Origin: Ignelater luminosus
Lineage: Eukaryota > Arthropoda > Insecta > Coleoptera > Elateridae
Assembly: GCA_011009095.1 (NCBI GenBank)
Contig: VTPC01091258.1
Span: forward strand, 682,001 to 746,000
DNA: 64,000 nt
Direction of reading: 5' to 3'
The position numbers and the translations under genes were made by a program. This document shows, in pieces, positions 25,570 through 35,686 of this stretch (positions are counted from its first letter, which is position 1; each line of letters begins with the position of its first letter). The notes beneath the pieces are model-generated. The model searched no databases. It saw nothing but the letters and a program-made list of their open reading frames with translations, and was not told where the DNA came from.

Positions 25570-26145
25570 TATACCCGCCTACCACGGATCAGGTTAGTTG
25601 AGATGTCATATTGTCGGGGTCAAGCGGATACTTAGTTTAGGTGCCGGAGAAGCCTCGTTCAACAACTATGAGCATTCAGGTTAGAGGTTAGTTTAGGTTG
25701 AGTTAGGCTAGGTTAGGTTAGCTCATAGAACTGCATGTTAAATTTTCATGGCACCTCCGGCACCTACACTCAGTACTCCTGTGACTCTCTCAATGAGCCT
25801 GACAATATGACTCAATTAACTTGATTTGTGGTAGGCGCGAATACGGAAGTGGTGGAACTGGGGCTTTACATAAATGCTCTTGAACGAGGCTTCTCCGGCA
25901 CCCAAACTTAGTACCCCCGTAACCCTCTCGATGAGTCTGACAATATGACATCTCAACTGACCTGATCCGTGGTAGGCGGGGGACACGAAGGTGGTGGAAC
26001 TGGCGCGGCGCTTTACGAAAATGCTCATAACTTTTGAACAAGGCTTCTCCAACACCTAAACTCAGTACCCCCGTGACCCTCTCGATAAGCCTGACAATAC
26101 GATACTTCAACTAACCTAATCCGTTGTAGGGAAGTCGTACCGAAG
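25570..26145. mobile_element. Small non-autonomous element with inverted ends and tandem units, inserted in the BEL/Pao fossil
   Basis: The segment splits the BEL/Pao sequence. Its left end (25572-25612, CTACCACGGATCAGGTTAG) is the inverted complement of repeated blocks to the right: CTGATCCGTGGTAG at about 25962 and CTAATCCGTTGTAGG near 26118-26132. Three direct units, with period about 138-153 bp, start near 25758, 25896 and 26049 (core CGGCACC...AGTACCCCCGTGACCCTCTCGAT). An inverted unit occupies about 25570-25670. The frames at 25790-26110 read only this repeat and are not genes. No transposase; family unknown. Confidence 0.7.
25676..25721 (+). repeat. Degenerate TTAGG-like tract
   Basis: Consecutive GGTTAG/TTAGG-type units (ending GGCTAGGTTAGGTTAG). 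TTAGG is the usual arthropod telomere unit. The tract lies inside the small inserted element, between its inverted and its direct units. Confidence 0.6.
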
Positions 26146-26933
26146 AAATAAAGGCATTATGCAAAAATGAAGTGATTAAGACAAATTCAAAATATTTACA
26201 TCCTTCTTTTGACAGAAACATCTTAAGGGTCACTGGTAGATTACGAAATGCTGAGAAAATTAATTATTCTCAACACATCCTATGATTCTATCGAAGAGAA
26301 GTCATACAACAAATTTAATAACTCAAAGTCAGCACAAACCTTTAATGTATGCTGGTCAAAGGCACGTGTTGGCCAGTCTCAGTCAAGAATTTTGGATTAT
26401 TAGCGCAATTAGAGAAATTAATAAAAATATACGTTATTGCCGTACATGATTTAAAGTTAAGACTGAAACAACAGAACAATTAATGGGTTCATTACCTGTT
26501 GATAAAGTTAATCAATTTAGACCATTTTGAGTATGGATTTCTTTGGACCATTTTCTGTGTTTTCTTTTGTGTCTGGCTTGACAACAAATAAATTTCTTGT
26601 CTCCTTAAAAAGATTTGTATCAAGGAGAGGTACACCATCTAATGTACCGTATATTGTGATAATATGCTGACTTATAAAGCTGCTGCAAATGAATCCAGAA
26701 AATTATTTCATTTCTTTAATCCAAACGACAATGTCGACAAAATCGAAAATAATATTTCGGCACGAAGAATTTAATTCCATTTAATTCCAAGTTATTCCCC
26801 GGTACTCGGTGGTCTTTGGGAAGCCGGAGTCAAGAGTTCCAAACACCATCTTAAGGCCACAATCGGTGACACAAAGCTTACGTATGAAGAGTTAAATACC
26901 GTTATCATACAGGTTGAGGGTATCCTATTAACA

Positions 26934-27853
26934 TTATTCTATGGTCGGAAATCGCATTGTCCACGCACAGCATACACCCGAATGATTAAAAGTGATGTAA
27001 ATCTGATCTAGTGTCTTTCCGGATGCTTTTGTAACCTTAGTTGGCCATTTTACATTATGTAAATTGAAACATGATAATGCGCTTGCTACCTTTATATAGC
27101 CATCACAATTATATGTATCGACACTGAAATCCTCACATAAAATAATATTTAAATGTAGTTGATAAACATAGTTTACTAGATCAAGAATATTACTTATAAA
27201 AGTTGCTAAATCTCCCGATGGAAATATACAAGAAATCAAGATTACAAAATTACCATCCTTATTACCTTTAGTTGTAGCCTTTACACCACAATCTAACAAT
27301 GTAATATAATAATAGCTAACGATATCGTTTTTCATTCATGTGCCAGTTCTCCCCATCTTTTTACTTTAGAATCGTGTTGTACATCAAAAAATAAGAGATA
27401 ACGTATACTTATTTTTGGCGTTTTGATATTACCTCGGGAACATGGTCAAAATGGCCACCGAAATTTTGAAAATTGTTTAAAACCGTTGTTCGAGTTCAGT
27501 AACAAAACGGAGTTCGTTGTGGTTATGCTTCGCATTCTCAGATGTTTAATCCTAGAATAGTTTTGTCTTTCTGTTTTATAACGTAGCGCACTATGCGTAC
27601 ATTGCCTTTCTTTCACTACCGAATGTTTACAAAGCATCAAAGAACGCAACGTCCTTGTTATCCTCATTGTCGCCGATTCAACGTTTCTACAACATATAAT
27701 TGTATTGTCATTTAAACATTCAACATTATTACACAATCGCACACAACTTAAATGATAATGCATACCACAGATTTTACATTTTGCTCTGTTAACCCCATTT
27801 GAATTGCATTTTTTGCATCGTGAATCTAACGTGCTGTTAGTACCGGTTGTCAT
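26934..27853 (-). pseudogene. 5' part of a CR1/Jockey-like LINE: PHD-type finger protein and endonuclease fragment
   Basis: The minus strand from ATG at 27853 opens MTTGTNSTLDSRCKKCNSNG and continues CKICGMHYHLSC, a Cys/His finger like the PHD-like domain of many CR1/Jockey-group ORF1 proteins. About 130 bp further, a second open frame (27335-26934) has NIILCEDFSVDTYN, matching the G-D-F-N block of LINE apurinic-type endonucleases, and a later block KWPTKVTKASGKTLDQIYI matching P-T-R-V-T-x-x-S-x-T-x-L-D-x-I. The catalytic G-D-F-N reads CEDFS. The ORF1 C-terminus, the endonuclease N-terminus and the whole reverse transcriptase are missing. It abuts the end of the BEL/Pao fossil. Confidence 0.75.
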
Positions 27854-27914
27854 CTTGACTATCTTTCTTGTAAGTCTTGAAGAAAATATTCTAAATTGGA
27901 AATTGACGTTGTTT

Positions 27915-28090
27915 ACCTTCAAATATTTTCGCATCAAATGGAAAAATTTTTATTTTTGATTTTTCTAAGAACACTACGCCAACAATCGGGCATGTCCAAA
28001 AACCATAAACAAGCTATTTCGGTCTTTCAAGCCATTATTTGCTTAGCAGAAAATGGCGTCTTTTGACATGACCAAAATCGGAAATTGTCA
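27915..28090. repeat. MITE arm, same family as 49273-49669
   Basis: CATCAAATGGAAAAATTTTT followed by GATTTTTCTAAGAAC, and further in GCCAACAATCGGGCATGTCC then AACAAGCTA, match the right arm of the palindromic MITE at 49273-49669 (as its reverse complement). Only one arm plus some interior is clear. It sits immediately upstream of the LINE start codon; the minus-strand frame that opens at 27937 starts inside it. Confidence 0.6.
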
Positions 28091-28166
28091 ATATTTTTGA
28101 AAGTATCAATTTTTCTAATGAAATTTCAACACTGTGTGCAAGACTATTATCAGATGAGACGCCTAG

Positions 28167-28274
28167 TATATAAAAGCAGCAATTTCTTTGTCTTTTGGAA
28201 CTAACAATACCTTCACCGTTATCACCTGCTTGCAGTCTTACCTATAAGTAACGCCCGAAAAAGTTCATCAGTCT
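28167..28274 (+). promoter_or_regulatory. Possible TATA promoter with a non-coding first exon and GTAAGT donor
   Basis: TATATAAAAG (28167-28176) is a strong TATA box. About 30 bases on, near 28198, transcription could start. The following 75 bases have no ATG and end at a perfect donor (GTAAGT, 28275-28280). This arrangement is typical of an insect gene with a non-coding first exon, but could also be an old retroelement promoter. No downstream exon is visible nearby. Confidence 0.3.
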
Positions 28275-28299
28275 GTAAGTAGCTTTATAGTTCATTCCA

Positions 28300-31200
28300 A
28301 ATCTTCAAATATAATAAGTATTTTTATTAACTATATTAGGCTTCTCAATGCATAGGTTACCAATTTATACTACGAATAGAGGAATTCAAATAAAATAGAC
28401 GTGGGGGCGGCGTTAATTTAGAACATTCGGTTTCAGAATTCACAGCTCATTCCTTAACTAAACGTTTAAGAGCAACCTATTTACTCAATAGTTTCGATTC
28501 TTCTCAGACAATATGATTATAATGAGAGTTCACAACATAAAATGCGTCACAGATTTCTAAATTAACAAAAACGCGAAGGTACTTAGAAAATTCGTTTGTT
28601 CGAGTTTTCAAAACTGATAAAACTGATAAAACTTTCAAAACGTTTCCTCGAAGATGAAATGTTTATCCTCTTGATCCAACGTCTTGTTTCAAGTTTTAGG
28701 ATGTTTTAACCAAAATTTTCTTAATTACATTTTGTTCCTCAAGGCTGTTTCCTTTACGTATGTTACATCATAAATTTTTAATGCTTTAATGGCAGTTTTG
28801 AAATCTGAAAACTTAACAAGGTAACTTTCCCTTTATTAAACACGACCTGATACATATGTAAATATAAAATTTAGTCGGTTCCATCAAATATTATTTCCAT
28901 TTCAATAAGTGCACATTATTGTGCATAAATATAGGATTATCATTAGTAAGAAAATATAAAATAGAGCAGCATTCAAGTTTTATGTAAATTTGCATAATAA
29001 ATCATGAAACAAAATTTTAACGGCATTTATATTTCCATTTAGAAGTTTTAGTTGTGCTTTTCTACTACATTAATATTATACCGTTTTATCCGCAGTAATA
29101 TCGATTAGTTAGAGTGGATCACCACCGAGAAACGTATATGCATAGCATTTCAATTTCACTTTCAATGAAATATCGCGTTTTCCGAGTGAGTTTTCCACGA
29201 AATATTGCGCTAGTCGACCGTATAATATATGGATCGGATATTTTCGTGTACGACTTTATGCAGATATGTGCGTCGAACCAAAAGATGACAATTTCATATC
29301 TGATTTGCTTTTGGCATATTCTAAAAGCAGCCCCATAATGTAATTTTATTAAAATTGAATTATCGTATTCTCTTTTAACTGTAGTTCAAAAAATTATTAT
29401 TTTCTACGCTGGCATTCGCTAAACGACGACAAGTGATTATAAAATCGATCTTGCTAACTTTTTAGCCTTTTTAGGTCGAGTCGATTTTATCTTGGGTGGT
29501 GGAGTTTCCATACCTAATGAATTTAAACAAGGTTGAACATCACATACAGTCTGAGTTCAAGGAAAACCCCCATAGGCAACAGTTTAATTAAAAAACTCCA
29601 CTCATCTCAAGCGAAAACTGAACTATTTTTAGATAATGTTCTCTCCGAGCAATAAACAACGAAACAACAATAAAAATAACTAATTCCCATTTTGAAAGCA
29701 GTCAGCTGCTCTCTGTCTTTAGATGCAACTATCAAGTTTCCTGAAATTAGATTTTTAATTTCCTTTTCTAGTAAATTCAATCTTGAAAAGTAACTTTGTT
29801 GCAGAAATGTTAGTTTTTAAAGACTCGCGATCTTTTGAAGTTTCTGCCAATCGAATTCCATGGCAAAGAAATTGAAGATGTAACTATAATAATATAACAT
29901 TATTACACACATTTTACATGTAATGATTGGATTTTTATTCGATAGCAAAGCACATTTGCATGAAGCCTAGTAAATTATGGCAGATTTAAGGAAGTAGAAG
30001 CTTTAATTAAATTGGTACGGTAAATGGCTGGGATCACTATGTTAAGTTACAAATACTTGAATATTATTCTTACCATTAACAGCTGTAGATGTTCACTTTT
30101 AGCAGATATTAGGATTCTTCAGGTTTATGAATCTAAATGTTATTACTTAGTGAGAGTAAATAAAACAAGAAACACTAAAATTTATATTTAATATTTGTGA
30201 AAATAAGTAATAACTAGAAAATACGTTTGTTAGTTTGCATACTGTTGTTGCGTCATGTTTACTGAACAAATGTAAATAGACACAGAAAATGTCAGAATGA
30301 TATATAACGCATTATTTGTTTTGTAGTGAGATTATAATCAACCTTCATATTAGCTGGATATTAAAAGCTGCCCGTTAATTTTCAATTTATTTAATGTATC
30401 GGATACCGTTCGTGTACACCATTGGGCATATTTAGATAATTGTGGTTTTAGATTAGATTGAAGTAATATCTGTTCGTAGTTTGTCTAGTAACAAAAATGT
30501 TTCACGTTCAGGGAAAACACGTTTTATATTAGTTACGCAATAAGTTCATACTGTTTTTATCTAAACAAAGAGATTAAAATTTTATAGAAAAAACATGTAA
30601 TACCCTTACGCAGCAAGCCACCTAAACTTTTTAAATAATCAGAGATCCCTTATATAAAAAACGGTGTAGTAGGTATTATTTGCTTCGCAATTTGTGAAAG
30701 TTTAAAGGTACTCCAAGTTTAATTTATAGGCTCTTTATGAATTAAAACTTGGCGTATCTTGTTCTAAATCGTTACAACTTGTTTTAGCTGCAATATGAAA
30801 ATATCCTAAAGTACGGATTCATCGTTTTGGGGGTTAGTTGGAGATTGGTATATAAAATCCTTTTTTTTCTAAATTTCATTTACTGTCTTTATTTATAAAG
30901 ATCATTTGATCTTTCAGCTTCAATTCTTGGTTTTAGCATCTGCCGTATAAACTTTCAACGGGAGGAATTAATCTTGAGCTTACTCACCATCTTCCTTCGT
31001 TTACTTCCTTTCCTTCAACTTTTTAATAAATGTATTTTTAATACCCTTCAAAAGCTTTTTACTAAATTAAGTTCTTTCTTTGAGGTTTGATAATATTTGA
31101 AAGTCTAATTACCAGTTATACCTACATGGTTGAAATTCTAACAATAAACTACATTTCTTTCCAGACTAGATGAGTTGAATTGTGTAGTTCATCAAACGAA

Positions 31201-31500
31201 GTGATTTAGAAATTTTCTATTATTTTGAGATTAAAGTCATCACAGTTGGTAAGGGATTTTCATTCATCAAGTATCGAGCTGGCAAATTGTTAGCAACAGT
31301 ATTGCCATTGGCTATTGTTTGCAAGTGCAGACTCTTGACAATTAAACTAATATAAGTTATATTTGTTGTCGCACCTTTCATACAAAATACATAATACATA
31401 TAGAGAGTGGTAGCTTTTGTTTAGGGAAGATTCGCTTGCTTAATTAGAACAGTATCGATACGGATTATCAAAAATGCGGATTCTAATCCCACGTGAGATC
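28300..31500. other. AT-rich stretch, no gene seen
   Basis: I see no coding region. The frame at 29114-29338 lies in a CpG-richer patch but its translation has no recognisable pattern in either direction. At about 31475 the sequence GGATTCTAATCCC resembles a tRNA B box, but no cloverleaf can be built. Confidence 0.4.
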
Positions 31501-31549
31501 TAATTTTTCTTTATAGTGCCGTCCATTTAAATGGAATAATGAATGTAAA

Positions 31550-31735
31550 GTCGGTAATAGCAATTCTTCGAAAAATCACTGAGAAATGTATAGCGACTTC
31601 AATCAAAGCATACCTATTAAACCGATGTTTCTCATTTTTCGGCCATGTTGGAAAAAGGAGTGACGTCATCAAGATTTCTTTAAATGTGCAACGTTGAAGT
31701 TTTCCGAAAAATTACTATTACGGATTTTAATCGAT
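31550..31735. repeat. MITE, related to the copy at about 45590-45790
   Basis: Short inverted ends (GTAATAGCAATTCTTCG at about 31554; GTAATAGTAATTTTTCGG on the other strand at about 31720) enclose CTATTAAACCGAT and CGGCCATGTTGGAAAAAG, then TGACGTCATC. The same interior blocks in the same order occur at about 45650-45730. No coding capacity. Confidence 0.6.
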
Positions 31736-31901
31736 TATTCTTTTATTGATTCTTTATCTTGTATGTATGTAATAGTGTACACTAACATCTGGCTAAAAGG
31801 TACTCTATAAAATAATAAAAGTTTCTTTATATTTTATAATATATTGGCTCAACTTTTGAAAGTGATAATTTTCCTCTTCAGTAGCTAAATCTAAATATAA
31901 A

Positions 31902-32825
31902 TATAGAATGTTGATAAAGTTCGGAACAAATTTCGTAATTTGGTCATACGTATAATGTTTTTTGAAAAACTCTTGAAAACGTCGATTTTTTATTTCAATA
32001 AAATTTTTGGACAGTTTATATTCTTGAGCTATGACGTCATCATCATTTTGTTAAATCACAACCCCAATTTGTTTTTACAGATAGACTTCTTCACTGGTTG
32101 AATGACGGTTAAGAACTTTTGGTACCTTACACAACAACTCTTTTGAGAAAAATACTTAAATTAAATAACGTCAACATTAGTTCTCAGTAAAAGTAACATT
32201 GAAAACTAGAAAAGAAACAAACAGAATCATTTATAAAATTTAACACAACTATTCAAATTGTCCACCGTTTACCTTTCGACATTCGTCTACAAACGCTTTG
32301 CATTTGTAGGGCGATGTTTTGCATTTCAATGTTTCAAAACTTCTAAATTGTTAGGTCTATTAACGTAAACTGTTGATTTTAAGTGGTCCCACAGAAAAGA
32401 ATCTAAAGGAGTTAAGTCCGACGATCTCACAGGCCATTCAATTGGCCCCCATTGTTTTATTCATCTGCCGGGCCAGATTCAGAAACAGACGCACTTCTAC
32501 CCCAAAATGAGGAGGTGCCCCATCTTGTTGAAACCAGATGTCTTGATAAAGCAAATAATGTATTTTTTTCAAATAATGAAGACCCGGATTGTAAGGTACC
32601 AAAAGGTTTTACTCATCATTCAACCAGTGAAGAAGTCTATCAAAATCTGTAAAAAGATTGGGATTGGAATTTAAAAGAAATGATGATGGCAGCATAGCTC
32701 AAGAATATAAACTATCAAAAAAAGTTTTCTGCGCTCTAAAATGACTTGTTCAAGGATTTTTCAAAAAAAACATTATTATAACCAAATTATGAATTTTGTT
32801 CTGAACTTTATCATCACTCTGTATA
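31902..32825 (-). mobile_element. Internally deleted mariner-like element with inverted repeats of about 230 bp
   Basis: The left arm 31902-32135 and right arm 32592-32825 are inverted copies. The innermost blocks (GACTTCTTCACTGGTTGAATG and its complement, GGTACCTT and its complement) and the outer block GATAAAGTTC are clear. The right end reads ACTCTGTATA. Between the arms only the C-terminal third of a transposase remains, so the element is a deletion derivative. It is of the same type as the element at 13932-15635. Confidence 0.8.
32249..32560 (-). pseudogene. Mariner-like transposase C-terminal remnant
   Basis: The minus strand reads WFQQDGAPPHFGVEVR near 32540 (the second catalytic Asp lies in QQDGAPPH). 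Then, in a shifted frame, come GPIEWPVRSSDLTPLDSFLW near 32450 and HLKSTVYVNRPNN near 32370. The sequence ends at a stop at 32249, after a block matching the G-G-Q-F-E tail. At least one frameshift separates the QDGAPPH and WPVRSSDL blocks, and stops follow. The N-terminal DNA-binding part and the first catalytic Asp are absent. Confidence 0.85.
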
Positions 32826-33789
32826 TATAAATAACATTAGGAATTAAAATAACAATACATTTAACTTACCTAAAATTGTAAAATTCTAAAAACACTAACA
32901 CAGGTAGGTATTAAATGTTGACATTAATTTGTCAATTAATAATACATAGAAATAGGATATCTCTCATTTTAAATAACATTTCGAAATCATTAAAGATTTT
33001 CATTGATAAATCCGTGGTATACATTTTTTTTTAATTTAAATTATACAAAACTTTAAATTAAAAAGGCAATTATAAACAAAATTAAAATATTTGACAAGAC
33101 CTTGACAGTTACGAAGAGCACATTAATTTTAATTTACGCCCTACGTTTTTAATTCCAAAGGCGACCGTAATACACTTTGTTTATAACCGCTCTGTCTTAT
33201 TATTAATAAAATATAATAAGAAAGCAAGGTAAATGTGTTTGCCAAACATATACAGGGTGTCGATTTGAAAAGTTGCAGTGAACTATATGTGTTGAATTAA
33301 CAAAGATATCAAAGATTGCTCTAAATTGTTCTGATAACACTGAAGGGGAAAAACTGACAATATAAGTGACATCCCCCCTTCAGCCCCTCAATTTTCAGTC
33401 GCTCCTACTTTTAAATCTTAAACAGCAACCTTCCACGTGTGACAAATCATTGAAAAACATTTTTAAACAGCAACAGCAAATGTCCTAGCTTACTTAATAG
33501 TTGTTCAAAATGTTGTCTTTTAGGGACGCCTCACAGTCGGTAATCTACAAAACGCAACCTGAGCCGGTTGACGATCTTCGTCAGCAGAACATCACAGTGT
33601 GCCTATTAGGCGGGTGTCAGACAGAAATTTTAAACACGTGGTTTTGAATATACTCAGGCACACGGCACCGACCGGCATCGACCGATATCGACTGTCCAAG
33701 ATCGACATGTTTGAAATTTAGAACTTGTCGGAAATTCAAGTGGTTGGTCGACGGTGGTCGGTGAAAGTTAGGTTAGATTTGTTTGTAAA

Positions 33790-35471
33790 ATGGATGGATG
33801 GACACCCGAGGAGGTTGATCAACTCATTGGTATGTTAGAAGTAATGCAGTTTTGTATGATCAAAGCTTAGCAGGCTATTCTAATCGTAATACAATAGATT
33901 TAGCATGGCGATCTGTATCACTGAAATTTAATAACAAAAGTGGTAAGTATTTAATCTATTGTACTAAATTATATAGTACTTATATCTTACAGAATTTGAA
34001 GTCAATAAATTGACAAATTACAATAATAAAACACACTTGTTCCACTTATTACCTTTGTTAGCAGTTAGTCAAATATTTTAATTTACATTTAGTCGATGAA
34101 AAAAAATTTTAAAGTTGATTATTAAATAACCGGGCAATTTGTATTAATAATACAAAACAATTCTCTATAAATTATGTTTATCTTTTGTTGTTGTAAGTTA
34201 CAAATGACAATATGAGTGGTAATTACGGTGATTTAGAGTTTTATGAATATTGTAGATACCAGATTTACGTAAGTAACAAAAGTATTACTCTATAAATTAT
34301 TACTATGTTTAATACAAAATTACGAAATCGAATGAACTGATTTATTTTAGATGTCAATGTACCGAAGTACGAAAATAAACTGACCCCTAATAAAATTTTT
34401 AAAATAAAAATGCAAGGCTAATTGATACTTTTTATTGTACGGTCTTTTGAGGCTCCGGCCTTTTAGGTAAATTACGTTATATGCTTGGGTTTTAAAATAT
34501 TTATAAATTATGTCGAACGAAAGATGACATGAATTTAGTAAAAGTCACGTAATAGCTATAAAATATGACTGTAGAAAAATGTGCCACACAAACTTTGTAT
34601 AATACAAAGGCGCATCCGTTGGATCCACCTTGCCAGGTAATGTAACTTAAATACGTTGTCCGGATAAGGGTTAAATAAATAAAGTGAAATGCATTATTGT
34701 TGTAATGTATTAACATGTAGTTCCACAAAGTAAGTGCGAATACAATAAATAATAAATCAGCACTTGAGTGGAAAACTGTTTTGATTTATTGACTTTGAAT
34801 ATGCATGTCTTCCATTTTAGTTTAATCTAGAAATGATCGCATTGGTATTTAAAACACTTTAACTTGTAGATAAAGATTGTTCTAAAAAATGGCAGCTTCT
34901 TCGGGCCGGATTTCGTAAAAGACGTCACGAATATCTGCCTACTGGACCCGACTCTGCTTCCAAAAAGAAAAAGTGGGTATATTTCGATGCACTGTCATTT
35001 CTGGATGTTCACATGGCTGAAAGACCTACAGAGACAAATGCGCCGGAACCAAGTATTGGAAACAGTGATAACGAAGATGTAGTGACCCTGGTAGATACCG
35101 AGAATATGCCTTCTGGGCCACCTTCCAGCAGCAGTACAAGTACCCACGTTGGTTTATTCACCGTTGGAGAGGATGGGATTTTAGAAGCAGAAGACGCAGA
35201 CCCTACTTCTTCCAGCTTTAATATAAATAATAATACAACTCCTAGTTGTAGCAGAAAAAGGGACAAGAAAAAATCAAACTTATCTAACGAAGTAGACGAA
35301 ACGTTTACGCAATATTTGAAATCTAAAATGGAAAAACATCCCCGTGAAAAGAGTGCCATGGGACTATTTTTTGAATCAATTGTAGCGGAAGTAAACGAGT
35401 TAGAAAGGTGTGATCAAATGGAGTTGCGATTAATGATTTTGAATTTCATCAAAGAAAAAATGACTAAGTAG
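33790..35471 (+). pseudogene. Harbinger-encoded MADF/BESS DNA-binding protein, two exons, one frameshift
   Basis: Exon 1 is 33790-33942 (starts MDGWTPEEVDQLIG) and the intron is 33943-34869 with GTAAGT donor and TTGTAG acceptor. Exon 2 is 34870-35471, ending at TAG. Exon 1 plus the start of exon 2 form a MADF (Myb/SANT-like) domain: after a one-base frameshift near 33831 come SNAVLYDQSLAGYSNRN, LAWRSVSLKF and, across the junction, DCSKKWQLLRAGFRKRRHEY. The middle is acidic and serine-rich. The end, LFFESIVAEVNELERCDQ then MELRLMILNFIKEK, is a BESS motif, which mediates protein-protein contacts. In Harbingers this partner binds the ends and helps the transposase reach the nucleus. The minus-strand frame 35009-35359 is its shadow. 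Confidence 0.88.
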
Positions 35472-35536
35472 GCAGTAATTAAAACATTTTTTATTATCAT
35501 TTATTTTATTTACATAGATATGTGTGTATATATAAT

Positions 35537-35654
35537 TATATAGGGTGATTCATGTAAAACGCGCCTCTCAAAATCTTCAAATGCAACCCAGCATAGTACA
35601 CGTTTCCAAACTTACTAAAAATATCTGCGCGTCTTATGTGAATCACCCTGTATA
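35537..35654. repeat. 118-bp MITE inside the Harbinger
   Basis: The ends TATATAGGGTGATTCATGTAA (35537) and TGTGAATCACCCTGTATA (ending 35654) are inverted, followed inward by a GCGCG-type match. It is flanked by TA-rich sequence, as expected for TA-targeting Tc1/mariner-mobilised MITEs. It lies in the short space between the 3' ends of the two convergent Harbinger genes, so it interrupted neither. It is the youngest of three nested layers. Confidence 0.85.
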
Positions 35655-35686
35655 CATAAACAGTATTATTAAAAGATTGATTAAAA

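Larger units (their letters stand above)
24815..26930 (+). mobile_element. BEL/Pao LTR-retrotransposon fossil (RNase H to integrase region)
   Basis: Plus-strand blocks in the usual BEL/Pao order: GFCDASD (about 24840; start of the RNase H-like region), AELNSALLLALL (24970), SDLISRG (25195), a linker open frame with LQKLRSIIAYVLRSIN (25395), then after an inserted repeat the integrase part with LRVTGRLRN (26230), SMDFFGPFSVF (26530) and SYSP...LGGLWEAGVK near 26790-26830. No gag, protease or early reverse transcriptase region and no LTRs are visible, so this is a partial internal piece. It is broken, with roughly ten or more interruptions, and is old by the spread of damage. It is interrupted at 25570-26145 by a separate repeat element. 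Confidence 0.85.

Noticed and set aside
25790-26110. Two overlapping minus-strand frames (106 and 79 residues)
   Set aside because: They read the tandem repeat units in two frames; the internal repetition shows they are not a protein gene.
28150-28164. CAGATGAGACGCC as a second hammerhead core
   Set aside because: The core requires CTGATGA, and no GAAA with a matching stem II or stem III follows.
28255-28275. Minus-strand CTGATGA at about 28268 as a hammerhead core
   Set aside because: No stem II plus GAAA follows within a reasonable distance on that strand.
31405-31490. tRNA gene or tRNA-derived SINE head
   Set aside because: There is a B-box-like GGATTCTAATCCC and a vague A box, but the spacing is too long and no acceptor or anticodon stems pair.
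35009-35359. 116-residue minus-strand frame
   Set aside because: Shadow of the Harbinger MADF/BESS exon 2.
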